From contig JAHZKF010000005.1 in the NCBI GenBank assembly GCA_022600575.1, positions 1-35,171 on the forward strand: 35,171 nucleotides of DNA, written 5' to 3'. Each line of letters opens with the position of its first letter. The first letter of the stretch is position 1. The notes beneath the pieces were generated by a model. The model did no database searches. It saw nothing but the letters and a program-made list of their open reading frames with translations, and was not told the DNA's origin. This DNA comes from Gammaproteobacteria bacterium (GTDB taxonomy: Bacteria > Pseudomonadota > Gammaproteobacteria > Legionellales > Legionellaceae). The position numbers and the translations under genes were made by a program. Below, one piece after another: positions 17,310-26,200 of this stretch.

Positions 17310-19475
17310 TCAAGCTAGATTTGCATAAGCCGCAACCAGCCACTTACTCCCATATGTCTTAAAATTAACTTGAAGACGGGTATGTGCACCACTGCCTTCA
17401 AGCGCTAAAACAATTCCTGAACCAAATTTGGCGTGCTGTACTTCTTGTCCTAAACGAAAACCACTTTGCTCCTCTTCTTGATACACTGGTGCGGTACTAC
17501 GCGCAGCGGTTTGAGCTGGTTCATAACTTCGTCGGCCCACACGTATTTCATCTAACAAATTCTTCGGTAATTCCTGCAAAAACCGAGAAGGTCTATGATA
17601 TTCTTCACGTCCGTGTTGCCGTCTGATTTCAGCATGCGTAATCACTAATTTTTCCATCGCACGCGTCATGCCGACGTAACAAAGCCTACGCTCTTCTTCA
17701 AGACGTGCCTCATCCTCAGCCGATTGTCGCCCAGGAAAAAGACCTTCTTCCATCCCAACTAAAAATACGTATGGAAATTCCAGTCCTTTCGCTGCATGTA
17801 AGGTCATCAAATGTACATGAGGAACGCTTGTATCTGCTTGACGCTCGCCGCCTTCAAGTGATGCATGCGCTAAAAAGTCACTCAGTGTATCGGCTGCCGT
17901 TGCTTCTCCTTGCTCTTCTTCGAATTGTCGCGCTGCATGAATCAGCTCTTCTAAATTTTCACGTTTTGCCTCGGCACGCTCACCTTTCATGTTGATAAAA
18001 TGTTTACGCACACCACTTGCATCCATCACCCCATCAACTTGTGCCTCAAGCCCTTCAGTTAATAACGTATCGCGCATTTGCTCAATTAAACGTAAAAACC
18101 CGGTCAATGCATTACCTGCACGTGCCGGAAATACCCCTTCAGCCAATTGTTTCATCGCCGTCTGCCAAAGCGAAATACCTTGTTCTCGTGCCTCAACGCG
18201 AATGGTCTCTAATGTTTTTTCACCAATACCACGGGTTGGGAAATTAACCACACGTTCAAATGCAACATCATCTTCAATGTTGGTCATCAACCGTAAATAA
18301 GACAGAGCATCTTTAATTTCGGCTCGCTCAAAAAAACGAACGCCGCCATGAATATGATAAGCAATATTCGCTCGCAAAAGCGCTTCCTCAAGCACACGAG
18401 ACTGTGCATTTGAACGATATAAAATCGCAATATCATCAGGCGAACAACCTGAATTAATTGCCATCTCGATGCGTTCACTGACAAACCGTGCCTCATCTAA
18501 CTCATTTAAAGCGCCATATACAGTAATTCTTTCGCCATCATCACTTTCAGTCCACAAGTTTTTACCAAGGCGCGTTGTATTATGTGTAATTAAAGCGTTA
18601 GCAGCCGATAAAATCGTACCTGTTGAACGGTAATTTTGCTCTAACCGAACCACATTAACACTTGGGAAATCGTCCGAAAACCGCTGAATATTCTCAACTT
18701 TAGCCCCGCGCCATCCGTAAATGGACTGATCATCATCGCCCACAGCCATCACACTTGTATCAGCCCCTGCAAGCAAACGAATCCAAGCATATTGAACCGT
18801 ATTGGTATCTTGGAACTCATCAACCAAAATCACTTGAAAGCGTGTTTGATAATGCGCGAGCAACGCTTCGTTATCACGCAGTAACTCATGACAACGCAAC
18901 AAAAGCTCCGCAAAGTCAATGACACCTGCAACACGACACGCTTTTTCATAAGCTTCATACACCGAAAGCCAGGTTCGACCTGGACCATAAGAAGGTACTG
19001 TGACATGTTGCGGGCGCAACCCTTCGTCTTTACGTCCATTAATAAACGCTTGCGCTTGTTTGGGTGGCCATTGATCAGTCTCTAAATTTAAGGACGCCAT
19101 CACACGTTTAATTAAACGCAATTGATCGTCACTATCTAAAATTTGAAATTGTTCTGGAAGTCCTGCCTCTTCATGATGTTGCCTTAACAAACGGTGACAC
19201 AAACCATGAAACGTCCCCACCATCAGTCCTTCGCTCCCACGGGGAAGCATCTCTCTTAAACGCGCCTTCATCTCGCCTGCAGCTTTATTTGTAAAGGTTA
19301 CGGCTAAAATGGCATAAGGTGACAACGCGTGCTCTGAAACTAAATAGGCTACCCGACTCACCAATACACGTGTTTTTCCGCTACCTGCACCTGCCAAAAC
19401 CAAAACGTTACCCATAGACGCTGTAACCGCCGCGTGCTGCCGTTCATTTAAACTTGCTAAATCTATATCGCCCAC
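17310..19475 (-). CDS. uvrD: DNA helicase II UvrD
   Basis: UvrD is a superfamily 1A 3'-5' helicase in nucleotide excision and mismatch repair. The Walker A GAGSGKT is near residues 29-35, FTNKAAGEMK is motif Ia, VDEFQDTN is motif II, GDDDQSIYGWRGA is motif III and LEQNYRST is motif IV. HAAKGLEFPYVFLVG and YVGMTRA are motifs V and VI. A C-terminal Tudor-like domain begins near FRLGQEVQHAKFGSG. A GTG at 19484 is possible, but GTG at 19475 has GGAG 8 bases before it and gives 721 aa, almost equal to E. coli UvrD (720 aa). The dsbA-like gene follows 61 bp later without a clear terminator. Confidence 0.96.
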   Translation of the reverse strand: MGDIDLASLNERQHAAVTASMGNVLVLAGAGSGKTRVLVSRVAYLVSEHALSPYAILAVTFTNKAAGEMKARLREMLPRGSEGLMVGTFHGLCHRLLRQHHEEAGLPEQFQILDSDDQLRLIKRVMASLNLETDQWPPKQAQAFINGRKDEGLRPQHVTVPSYGPGRTWLSVYEAYEKACRVAGVIDFAELLLRCHELLRDNEALLAHYQTRFQVILVDEFQDTNTVQYAWIRLLAGADTSVMAVGDDDQSIYGWRGAKVENIQRFSDDFPSVNVVRLEQNYRSTGTILSAANALITHNTTRLGKNLWTESDDGERITVYGALNELDEARFVSERIEMAINSGCSPDDIAILYRSNAQSRVLEEALLRANIAYHIHGGVRFFERAEIKDALSYLRLMTNIEDDVAFERVVNFPTRGIGEKTLETIRVEAREQGISLWQTAMKQLAEGVFPARAGNALTGFLRLIEQMRDTLLTEGLEAQVDGVMDASGVRKHFINMKGERAEAKRENLEELIHAARQFEEEQGEATAADTLSDFLAHASLEGGERQADTSVPHVHLMTLHAAKGLEFPYVFLVGMEEGLFPGRQSAEDEARLEEERRLCYVGMTRAMEKLVITHAEIRRQHGREEYHRPSRFLQELPKNLLDEIRVGRRSYEPAQTAARSTAPVYQEEEQSGFRLGQEVQHAKFGSGIVLALEGSGAHTRLQVNFKTYGSKWLVAAYANLA

Positions 19476-19603
19476 AAAAAACACTCCAAAAGCGTTAAAT
19501 AATAAAAATGATCCTTATTCTACACGGAACAGCTCTTCACACCTATACCCGATTCTGTTCTACTATAACACTTTAGAACTTTGGCTTAAGCGCATCTGAT
19601 ACC

Positions 19604-20419
19604 ATGTCCTTTGACTCTATAGGCTCCATCATAAGGCCCCTTCTTTTAGCAACAACATTTTGCCTTGCAAGCTGTGTTGCTGTTGGACCTAATCCTGACG
19701 ACCCCTATGAATCCATTAACCGAAAAGTATATGACTTTAATGCCAAGTTTGATAAACACATCGTTCAGCCCCCTACAAAACTATATGTCGCTGCAATACC
19801 CGCCCCCATTCGTGCAGGCATTAATAATATTTATAACAATATTAATATGCTTCCAACGGTTGCCAATGATCTCTTGCAAGCTGATTTTCAACAAGCCATT
19901 TTAGACTCATGGCGCTTTGTCATTAACAGCAGTATGGGCATTGGCGGTATCTTTGATGTTGCAAGCCAATGTCAATTGCCACCCCACGAAAATGACTTAG
20001 GCATTACATTTGCCAAGTGGGGAGACAAAAACTCACCTTATGTCATCATTCCTTTTCTTGGACCAAGTACCATTCGTGATGGCATGGGTCTTTTATTTGA
20101 CTACACGTTTTTTACGCCATACCCCTACATTCATAAAGACTTTATTATTGAGAGCGTTTTAATTCTGCGCTACATCGACTTACGCTCACGGATGTTTGAT
20201 ACCGACAGACTGATAAGCCAAGCCCCAGACCCTTATGCTTTTATGCGAGATGCCTATCTACAACATCGCAATTACTTGATTCATGGTGAAGAACCGGTGG
20301 CGACAGGTACTTTTTATGTTGATGAAGATGAAGCACCAGAACCTGATCCTGAACAAGTTCTCACAAATGACCCACCTCAGGGCAAGAAAGCACCTGAATT
20401 TCCAATCACAACCAACTAA
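19604..20419 (+). CDS. mlaA: Outer-membrane lipoprotein MlaA (VacJ)
   Basis: MlaA extracts mislocalised phospholipids from the outer leaflet of the outer membrane for return via the Mla system. The signal peptide ends in a lipobox, LASC, with Cys24 as the lipidated residue. The family core starts with DDPYESINRKVYDFN and contains MLPTVANDLLQ and GDKNSPYVIIPFLGPSTIRDGMG. The acidic C-terminal tail (about 230-271) is usual for the family. Other mla genes are absent here. No clear ribosome binding site precedes the ATG. The gene is divergent from uvrD. Confidence 0.95.
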   Translation: MSFDSIGSIIRPLLLATTFCLASCVAVGPNPDDPYESINRKVYDFNAKFDKHIVQPPTKLYVAAIPAPIRAGINNIYNNINMLPTVANDLLQADFQQAILDSWRFVINSSMGIGGIFDVASQCQLPPHENDLGITFAKWGDKNSPYVIIPFLGPSTIRDGMGLLFDYTFFTPYPYIHKDFIIESVLILRYIDLRSRMFDTDRLISQAPDPYAFMRDAYLQHRNYLIHGEEPVATGTFYVDEDEAPEPDPEQVLTNDPPQGKKAPEFPITTN

Positions 20420-20425
20420 CCATCT

Positions 20426-20446
20426 CAAATCACATGTTGGGATTTG
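20426..20446 (+). terminator. Weak stem-loop after mlaA
   Basis: CAAATC (20426-20431) and GATTTG (20441-20446) can form a 6-bp stem 7 bp after the mlaA stop, followed by a T-rich stretch (TAAAGTTTATTT). It may be a weak terminator, or readthrough into hpt may occur. Confidence 0.3.
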
Positions 20447-20513
20447 TAAAGTTTATTTAAATAACGCTTTTTTTCGTTTACATTAAAACTCCTTTTTTAC
20501 CAGGATGTATATG

Positions 20514-21260
20514 ATGACGCAGAGCAAATATGAAAGAATGCACGAACACTCAACACGCCTTTTCAGTGAAGAGCAAATAGACGCGGCCTTAGCAAATATG
20601 GCAGAGGCAATCACACCTGATTTAACCGATAAAAATCCTGTCGTCATCTCTGTACTCATGGGGGCTCTGATGATGACAGAACCTTTGGTCAAACGACTTA
20701 ACTTCCCGCTAGAATTAGATTGCGTTCGTACTGCAAGCTATGAAAATGAAGCGCAAGGCGAAGGACTTAACTGGCTCCTATTACCCACCACTGATTTACA
20801 CGGCCGAACTGTTTTAATTGTTGATGATGTACTCGATAGCGGCCGCACACTCAAACACGTTATCGATAAAATGATCGAACTCGGTGCAGTAGAAGTACAA
20901 ACCGCCATCTTGATTGATAAAGAACGTCCACGCGAAGAAGGTGCTCCAGAATCAGCAACTTATACAGGCCTTACAACAGATGCCGCTCATTGGCTATATG
21001 GTTTTGGTATGGATTGCTTTAAAGGTGGCCGAGCGCTTAAAGATGTTTGGGTTGCTGATAAAGCCGTCATCGCAGCACTTCAAGCAGAAGCAAGACAAGA
21101 AGCAGAAAACGCAACCATATATCAATTTACAGCCGGTGACCGACTCTCTTTTCAAACCAGCCCCAAACCTCCTGCTCCTAGACTTAGCGCTGCTAATGAA
21201 GAAAAAGCAAAACAAAGGGCCGAAAAAGAGCTAAGAACAAACACCACTGCAACAATATAA
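20514..21260 (+). CDS. hpt: Hypoxanthine-guanine phosphoribosyltransferase with C-terminal extension
   Basis: This enzyme joins hypoxanthine or guanine to PRPP in purine salvage. The PRPP-binding motif VLIVDDVLDSGRTL is at about 100-113, and SVLMGALMMTEPLVKRL is the N-terminal substrate loop. WLYGFGMDCFKGGRALKDVW is the base-binding region. Starts at 20505 and 20511 are also possible; I choose ATG 20514, which lies 8 bases after AGGA (20502-20505). The catalytic core ends near residue 185. About 60 further residues, rich in Ala, Glu and Lys, are not part of the standard enzyme. Confidence 0.9.
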   Translation: MTQSKYERMHEHSTRLFSEEQIDAALANMAEAITPDLTDKNPVVISVLMGALMMTEPLVKRLNFPLELDCVRTASYENEAQGEGLNWLLLPTTDLHGRTVLIVDDVLDSGRTLKHVIDKMIELGAVEVQTAILIDKERPREEGAPESATYTGLTTDAAHWLYGFGMDCFKGGRALKDVWVADKAVIAALQAEARQEAENATIYQFTAGDRLSFQTSPKPPAPRLSAANEEKAKQRAEKELRTNTTATI

Positions 21261-21276
21261 TCAATCCATCAAACAG

Positions 21277-21304
21277 GCTCTCCGTAACCACCGTTATGGG
21301 GAGC
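21277..21304 (+). terminator. 12-bp stem-loop after hpt
   Basis: GCTCTCCGTAAC (21277-21288) pairs with GTTATGGGGAGC (21293-21304) around the loop CACC, with two G-U pairs. It follows the hpt stop by 16 bp. A T-run (GTTTTT) comes only 11 bases later, so efficiency as an intrinsic terminator is uncertain. Confidence 0.5.
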
Positions 21305-21375
21305 AAAACAATACGTTTTTCTGATATGATAAAAAATACCTATTTTCAAAGCACACTTAAAGCCAAGGAACTGTC

Positions 21376-21657
21376 ATGCTTCAATCACTCACCCAACAGT
21401 ACAGCCACTCAATTCAAACATTTTATCTGCTTATTATTATCATCAATGGCTTATTACATATTCTTTTTGCAGGCGCTGTTGCAAAAGATGCAGGCCAACT
21501 CCAAAAAATGGGTGGACGCCCTGCACTGGTATCAGCACCAACCTGGGCCTTTGCAACTTTATTAGGCGGCGTTATGGTTGCTGCTGTTTATTGGTTTATT
21601 CACCACTCAACACTCACACGACCCACAACACCTGTTGTAAAAAACACTAAAGGATAA
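21376..21657 (+). CDS. Small two-helix inner-membrane protein, 93 aa
   Basis: The function is unknown. Two membrane helices are clear: about residues 16-36 ([20 protein letters not shown]) and 53-75 ([22 protein letters not shown]). A short conserved-looking loop, [17 protein letters not shown], lies between them. The ATG is preceded by AAGGAA at good spacing, which with the coherent topology marks this as real and not a chance reading frame. It sits alone between hpt and the repeat element. Confidence 0.7.
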   Translation: MLQSLTQQYSHSIQTFYLLIIIINGLLHILFAGAVAKDAGQLQKMGGRPALVSAPTWAFATLLGGVMVAAVYWFIHHSTLTRPTTPVVKNTKG

Positions 21658-21688
21658 GGCAGCAATCAGTCCTTGCCGTCGTTGCGAA

Positions 21689-21789
21689 CTGACAGATTGC
21701 CACGAATTTTTAGATTAATGGATTGATTTTTATGGTTTCCCTTCTCCCGCAGGCGGGGGAAGGTGCCCGTAGGGCGGATGGGGGGAGGA
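21689..21789 (+). repeat. Left inverted end of the MITE-like element
   Basis: This 101-bp end contains a nested palindrome, CCTTCTCCCGC / GCGGGGGAAGG (21739-21762), and a second small one, GCCC-GTA-GGGC, which could fold as hairpins. The same core (CATCCGCCCTA-CGGGC) is found in the udk terminator at 8476-8507. Confidence 0.75.
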
Positions 21790-21964
21790 CTCTAAAAAAA
21801 TAAAAAAACCAAGAAATAAGTATTTAAGGTGATTTAAATATAACTCATTCAGCTTAAGTCATAGCGTGTGATTGGAGGTGAGTTAAGTATGATAAAAGCC
21901 TTAGCTTAGCTGTTTAGGGGTAAATAAAGCTTTCTACATAAAGCTTTATATTGTCAATTTTTAA

Positions 21965-22006
21965 TCCTCCCCCCATCCGCCCTACGGGCACCTTCCCCCG
22001 CCTGCG
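21965..22006 (-). repeat. Right inverted end of the MITE-like element, inner part
   Basis: This is the exact reverse complement of the inner 42 bp of the left end. It stops at 22006, where the IS begins, and includes one copy of the IS target duplication (21998-22006). Confidence 0.75.
21998..22006. repeat. IS target-site duplication, left copy
   Basis: CCGCCTGCG directly before the IS is repeated exactly at 23116-23124 directly after it. Nine bp is the usual duplication length for the IS903 group. Confidence 0.85.
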
Positions 22007-23115
22007 GGCTTTGTTGAATAAATAAAGTAAATGAATAAGAAGTTACAAACACGATACAAACGGTATAAACTTCAATCGTCTAAAAAAGGAGTTTTACCCA
22101 TGACTAAGAAAGTCTATCGTGTTCGTAACTGGAAAGAGTATAACCAAGCATTGGTTAATAGAGGAAGTATTACTTTTTGGTTCAGCGAAGATTGTATTGC
22201 TCAATGGCATAATACAGAACGAAATGGTAAGCGAGGTAGACCAGAGAAATATAGTGATACAGCGATAGAATGCGGGTTAACCTTAAAAGCCCTTTTGGGT
22301 CTAACGTTTCGTGCAACGGAAGGATTTATAAAAAGCATGAGTGAGTTAATGGGGTTGAATCTGGAGATTCCTACCTATTCATTGCTATGCAAACGACAGC
22401 GCACACTGAAAGTAAATATACCGAAGCAATCAAAACGTCCCGAAGAAAAATTGACTATATTGGTTGATTCTACTGGTTTGAAAGTTTATGGCGAAGGAGA
22501 ATGGAAAGTACGTCATCATGGGATTATAAAAAAACGTTTATGGCGTAAATTACATATTGCGTTCAATAGTAATTCACATGAAATAGAAGCTTTAGAATTA
22601 ACGCATTTAGGAGTACAAGACTGGCAAGGTTTTGAGACATTAATAGAAGAGATTGAAGCAGATTTGGAGACGGTTATCGGTGATGGCGCTTACGACAGAT
22701 TTCCATGTTATAAACTTGCAACAACCCATAAGTTTGATTTAATTGTACCGCCGCAACGTAATGCGCGTAATACAGAGGAACGTAGGAAAAAAATTAAGAA
22801 ATCAAAGAGAGAATTTTTACAGGGACGAGATGCTACGATTAGAGCTGTTAGAAAATTGGGGCGAGCAGAATGGAAGAAAATATCAGGCTATCATCGCCGT
22901 AGTTTAGTTGAAACACTGATGTTTCGTATTAAAACGATTTTAGGTAGTAAGTTAAGCACTAGACTTTTGGAAAATCAAAAGGTAGAAGCAAACATTTGGT
23001 GTAAAATAATTAATCACTTGACACAGCTTGGTATGCCAATTTCTTATGCTGCTGATTAATTCATTAACTCTCCTGCCAAGGAGCTTTATCAAACATTGAA
23101 TTATTCAACAAAGCC
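22007..23115 (+). mobile_element. IS5-family (IS903-group) insertion sequence, complete
   Basis: The 1109-bp element has 15-bp perfect terminal inverted repeats, GGCTTTGTTGAATAA, at both ends, closely like IS903-group ends. It is flanked by the 9-bp repeat CCGCCTGCG. One full-length transposase is encoded. Intact ends, matching duplications and an open transposase frame suggest a recent insertion. Confidence 0.9.
22100..23059 (+). CDS. IS5-family DDE transposase
   Basis: The transposase catalyses cut-and-paste movement of the surrounding IS. The DDE residues are visible: Asp123 in LVDSTGLKV, Asp195 in VIGDGAYD, and Glu271 in HRRSLVETLMFRIK, which is the Y/H-R-E signature region of IS5. The reading frame is open from ATG 22031, but ATG 22100 is chosen because AAGGAG lies 8 bases before it; this gives 319 aa, close to the usual IS903-group length. 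No frameshift or stop is seen, so it is probably functional. Confidence 0.92.
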   Translation: MTKKVYRVRNWKEYNQALVNRGSITFWFSEDCIAQWHNTERNGKRGRPEKYSDTAIECGLTLKALLGLTFRATEGFIKSMSELMGLNLEIPTYSLLCKRQRTLKVNIPKQSKRPEEKLTILVDSTGLKVYGEGEWKVRHHGIIKKRLWRKLHIAFNSNSHEIEALELTHLGVQDWQGFETLIEEIEADLETVIGDGAYDRFPCYKLATTHKFDLIVPPQRNARNTEERRKKIKKSKREFLQGRDATIRAVRKLGRAEWKKISGYHRRSLVETLMFRIKTILGSKLSTRLLENQKVEANIWCKIINHLTQLGMPISYAAD

Positions 23116-23124
23116 CCGCCTGCG
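23116..23124. repeat. IS target-site duplication, right copy
   Basis: CCGCCTGCG directly follows the right IS end and is identical to 21998-22006. Confidence 0.85.
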
Positions 23125-23183
23125 GGAGAAGGGAAACCATAAAAATCAATCCATTAATCTAAAAATTCGTGGGGATCTGTCAG
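23125..23183 (-). repeat. Right inverted end of the MITE-like element, outer part
   Basis: This is the reverse complement of the outer 59 bp of the left end, differing only at two adjacent bases near the tip (TG against CC). The flanking GTTGCGAA (23184-23191) repeats that at 21681-21688. Confidence 0.75.
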
Positions 23184-23244
23184 GTTGCGAACCCAAACGT
23201 AGTGAGTAGTGTGGCAATCCAGCGTCTTTTATTTGAAGTCTCTA

Positions 23245-23263
23245 GGGCGCCTAGTTGGCACCC
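23245..23263 (-). terminator. Small stem-loop after the giant gene
   Basis: Read on the minus strand, GGGTGCC and GGCGCCC pair (one G-U) around a 5-base loop, starting 6 bp after the giant gene's stop codon. No T-run follows, so it is only a possible terminator. Confidence 0.35.
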
Positions 23264-23269
23264 CAATAC

Positions 23270-26200
23270 TTACCCTGCAGCACAGGCCAATGTTTTACGA
23301 ATCTCAGTAAATTCTGGCTGTGCTTCAAGGCTACTTTCAAGTGCATCCCCTCGTACCAACAACTCTTTTGCTAAGGTTTTTAAGTGTCCTGGTAGTCTTG
23401 GCTCGATCGCTTTCAATGACTCTCTTAAAGCTTTCACAGCGTCGGCACTATCAATTCCCTTAGGAATTGTTGTAAACGCATCTAGTGCTTTTTTCAAATC
23501 ATCTACAGCACGCTCATCTGTCAATAACCCTAAAAAACGTCCTATACGATTGAACACATTATGATACCTTGTATCCAGCGAGCTCATACGCCCGGGAGTA
23601 CTAACATGGAATATCACTGCTTTGTCCAGGCCACCCAATAGCATTGCAAACTCTTTTGAATGATGCTGTTTATAGACATTGAATCGCTGGGCTGCATCTA
23701 AATCTTGCGTCCATTGACGTAAAACGGCATCTTGCATTTGATTCAAGGTATTAAAGTAGCGACTTCTGCCTCCGCGGTTCATCTTAAACAAACGATTCGA
23801 ATTCAGCCCATAATCTGATGCTATCGCCGCTTCTTTGGCTTTATAGAGTTCAATTAAAACCAATTCGTAAGGCGCTGATGCACGTTGATCTTTAGCTGTA
23901 AGCTTATCTAACTTCAATCCTAGACGGCCATCTAATAGCTGTACTTGGTCCTTTCTTTCTGTTGATTTAAACCAACTGGCTTGATAGTTTTTACTCAACT
24001 GACCGAGTGATGCCTTCAACGTACTCACCTGAGCTTTAACAGCCTCAACGGTTCGTAAAGGACGCGCATATTGTTCACCAATGACTTGAAACTCATCAGT
24101 TAATTTCAACAAGTCACATTGTTGACTTGTTGTTAAATCACGTACTTTACCCAGTTTAGGGCTTGCCGAAGGTGCCTTTAAGACTTTATTTGTATGCGCG
24201 ACATAACGCCCGTACGATGTATCTAATAATACATTGTTATGAGCCGTATCCCAACGATGTGTTACATCTGCATCATCCGTATCCTTAATATCTTCACAAA
24301 ACACGCCTTGGTCTAATAAATGCATTAAGGTCACTCGTTTTTCTCGCGTTTTACTTGACTCATTCACATCAAATGTAAAACACGCATGTATGTCTTTATC
24401 CATATGCATCTTAGTGGTACTCGTACGCGTTTTACCCCTAGCTGCATAAAACATTTTCATGACCCCCAGTACCGACTCACGTTCAGTTGCATACTGCGGT
24501 AGAGTGAGATGTTCAGCTGCATCATCAAACAACGGTTGCTCTGAGACTTTATCTGCAAACAAATCACGTGTCGCTTGCAATACAGCTTCTGGTTTATCAC
24601 GAAAACGCTCAACACCCACCATCAGGTGCTCTGTTGAAATGGCTGCATGATCATCATGAAAACGGCCTGACTCTAAAAGCAACTCACTTAAATGCTCAAA
24701 ACATGTCTCGGAAATTGTATCATCCTGACTATATTCAAGCATTTTTGCGTGTAATTCAGGATACTTAGCAAATAAATGCTTGTGCTCTTCCGTTAACGCC
24801 ATGACTTTTTCAAAACGCGTGTCATCTAAATCAGCAAACAAGTTTGATGTAACCTCGTCTATTGGTCTGACCGCTTGAAATGTTGCTATCAATTGCTTTA
24901 AGTCATCTGATTCAATCTCTTCATCACGGACCCAATCAATATAAACATCTCTTATGCGTTCAGCGCGTGCCACAGGAACTGTTGTATCTGCCATATAACT
25001 GAGTGTAAACGGTAAAACACTGATATGGTCTTTTACAAACGCATGTTCTTCACGTGCAAATAAGGTCATGCTTTCAATGCGTCCGCCATCTAAGCCCTGT
25101 AATGCGCTCGTACTCACTCCTTTAAGTTCCGTCGTTTCTAAACAATCGATTAAATCATAGGTATGATTTAACCCTTCACAACACTCAGTGAAATGCGTGG
25201 TACGCACTGATTTTTTCCCACCATCTTGATCAACCTTAACCCACAGCTTCTCTAATTGCTGGCCGTGCGCCTCTAATCTTTCTGACGTTAATCCATCAAA
25301 TCCAATGTGTAATACCTGGAACCAAGATTTTCCGCCCAAAATACCATCGGGTTTTACACCTAAATTAATAAAGTCAGTCACTTTTGTCACGGCAGCACCA
25401 TAAGCCCCAAACTTATCCCAAAGGCTTACAATCTCGTCACGATAAGCATCTTGATTAAACTTATTCCACCAGGTTTGTGTTTTATTCACTAACGCCACAA
25501 ACACATCCCAGTCATTCCCTTCTTTAAATTGCTCCATGGTTTTACAAAACGAAATTAAAAAGGCTTGTCTTTCAGCCTCGGGTAATGCCTTAGCCCATGA
25601 CTCCCACTTGGTTAACATTCGCAGGCGATTTTCTGGATCCTCTTTTACCGCGCGCTCAAGTAATACAAACAAATCATCAAACGACAGGTCTCCCGTTACG
25701 TTCTCTGCCATTTGCCATAACGCATGAAAATGGCTATATCCCATTGAAATCGGTGCCTCATGACCCGCGCCTGTTAGGTGCTTTGTTAATACTGCTTGAT
25801 GCCTACTGGATAATGAAACATCAATTAATTCACGAATATAACCCTCACCCCAACGCTCTTGCTGCGCTTTATCAAACTGTGCAAGGTATTGCAAAATAGG
25901 CATCGCTTCTTCAATACGATGCCGAACATCAAACCCTTGAAGAGAGTTTGCCATTAATGCCTCTGTAATATCCGTTTGCAACATCGGCTCAAATGCATCC
26001 ATGACTTTTGCGTACTGCAATTTCAAGGTTGTGTCTGCAACCATATTTAAAAATATCTCGGCATCCACTGAAGCGATCGCAGATCCGACAATCGTTTTAT
26101 CATGAATCGATGGATTTTGTGCTTGCCTTAAACAAAGCCCAACTGCATCACTAAACGCCTCAAACGTTTGGCATGTCACTACTTTTTCGGCAAGCTGTAA

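Larger units (their letters stand above)
21689..23183. mobile_element. MITE-like element with long inverted ends, interrupted by an IS
   Basis: The two ends are inverted copies of about 101 bp with only two mismatches (positions 10-11). The left copy is 21689-21789. The right copy is split into 21965-22006 and 23125-23183. Removing the IS and one 9-bp duplication gives a 377-bp element with a 175-bp AT-rich centre and no reading frame of note. GTTGCGAA flanks both sides (21681-21688 and 23184-23191), consistent with an 8-bp target duplication. It encodes no transposase and would need one in trans. The 439 bp without a gene between 21657 and the transposase start is explained by this element. 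Confidence 0.75.

Noticed and set aside
21689-23183. CRISPR array or integron at the repeated GC-rich motifs
   Set aside because: The repeats are two inverted ends plus an IS, not regularly spaced direct repeats, and no cas or integrase gene is present.
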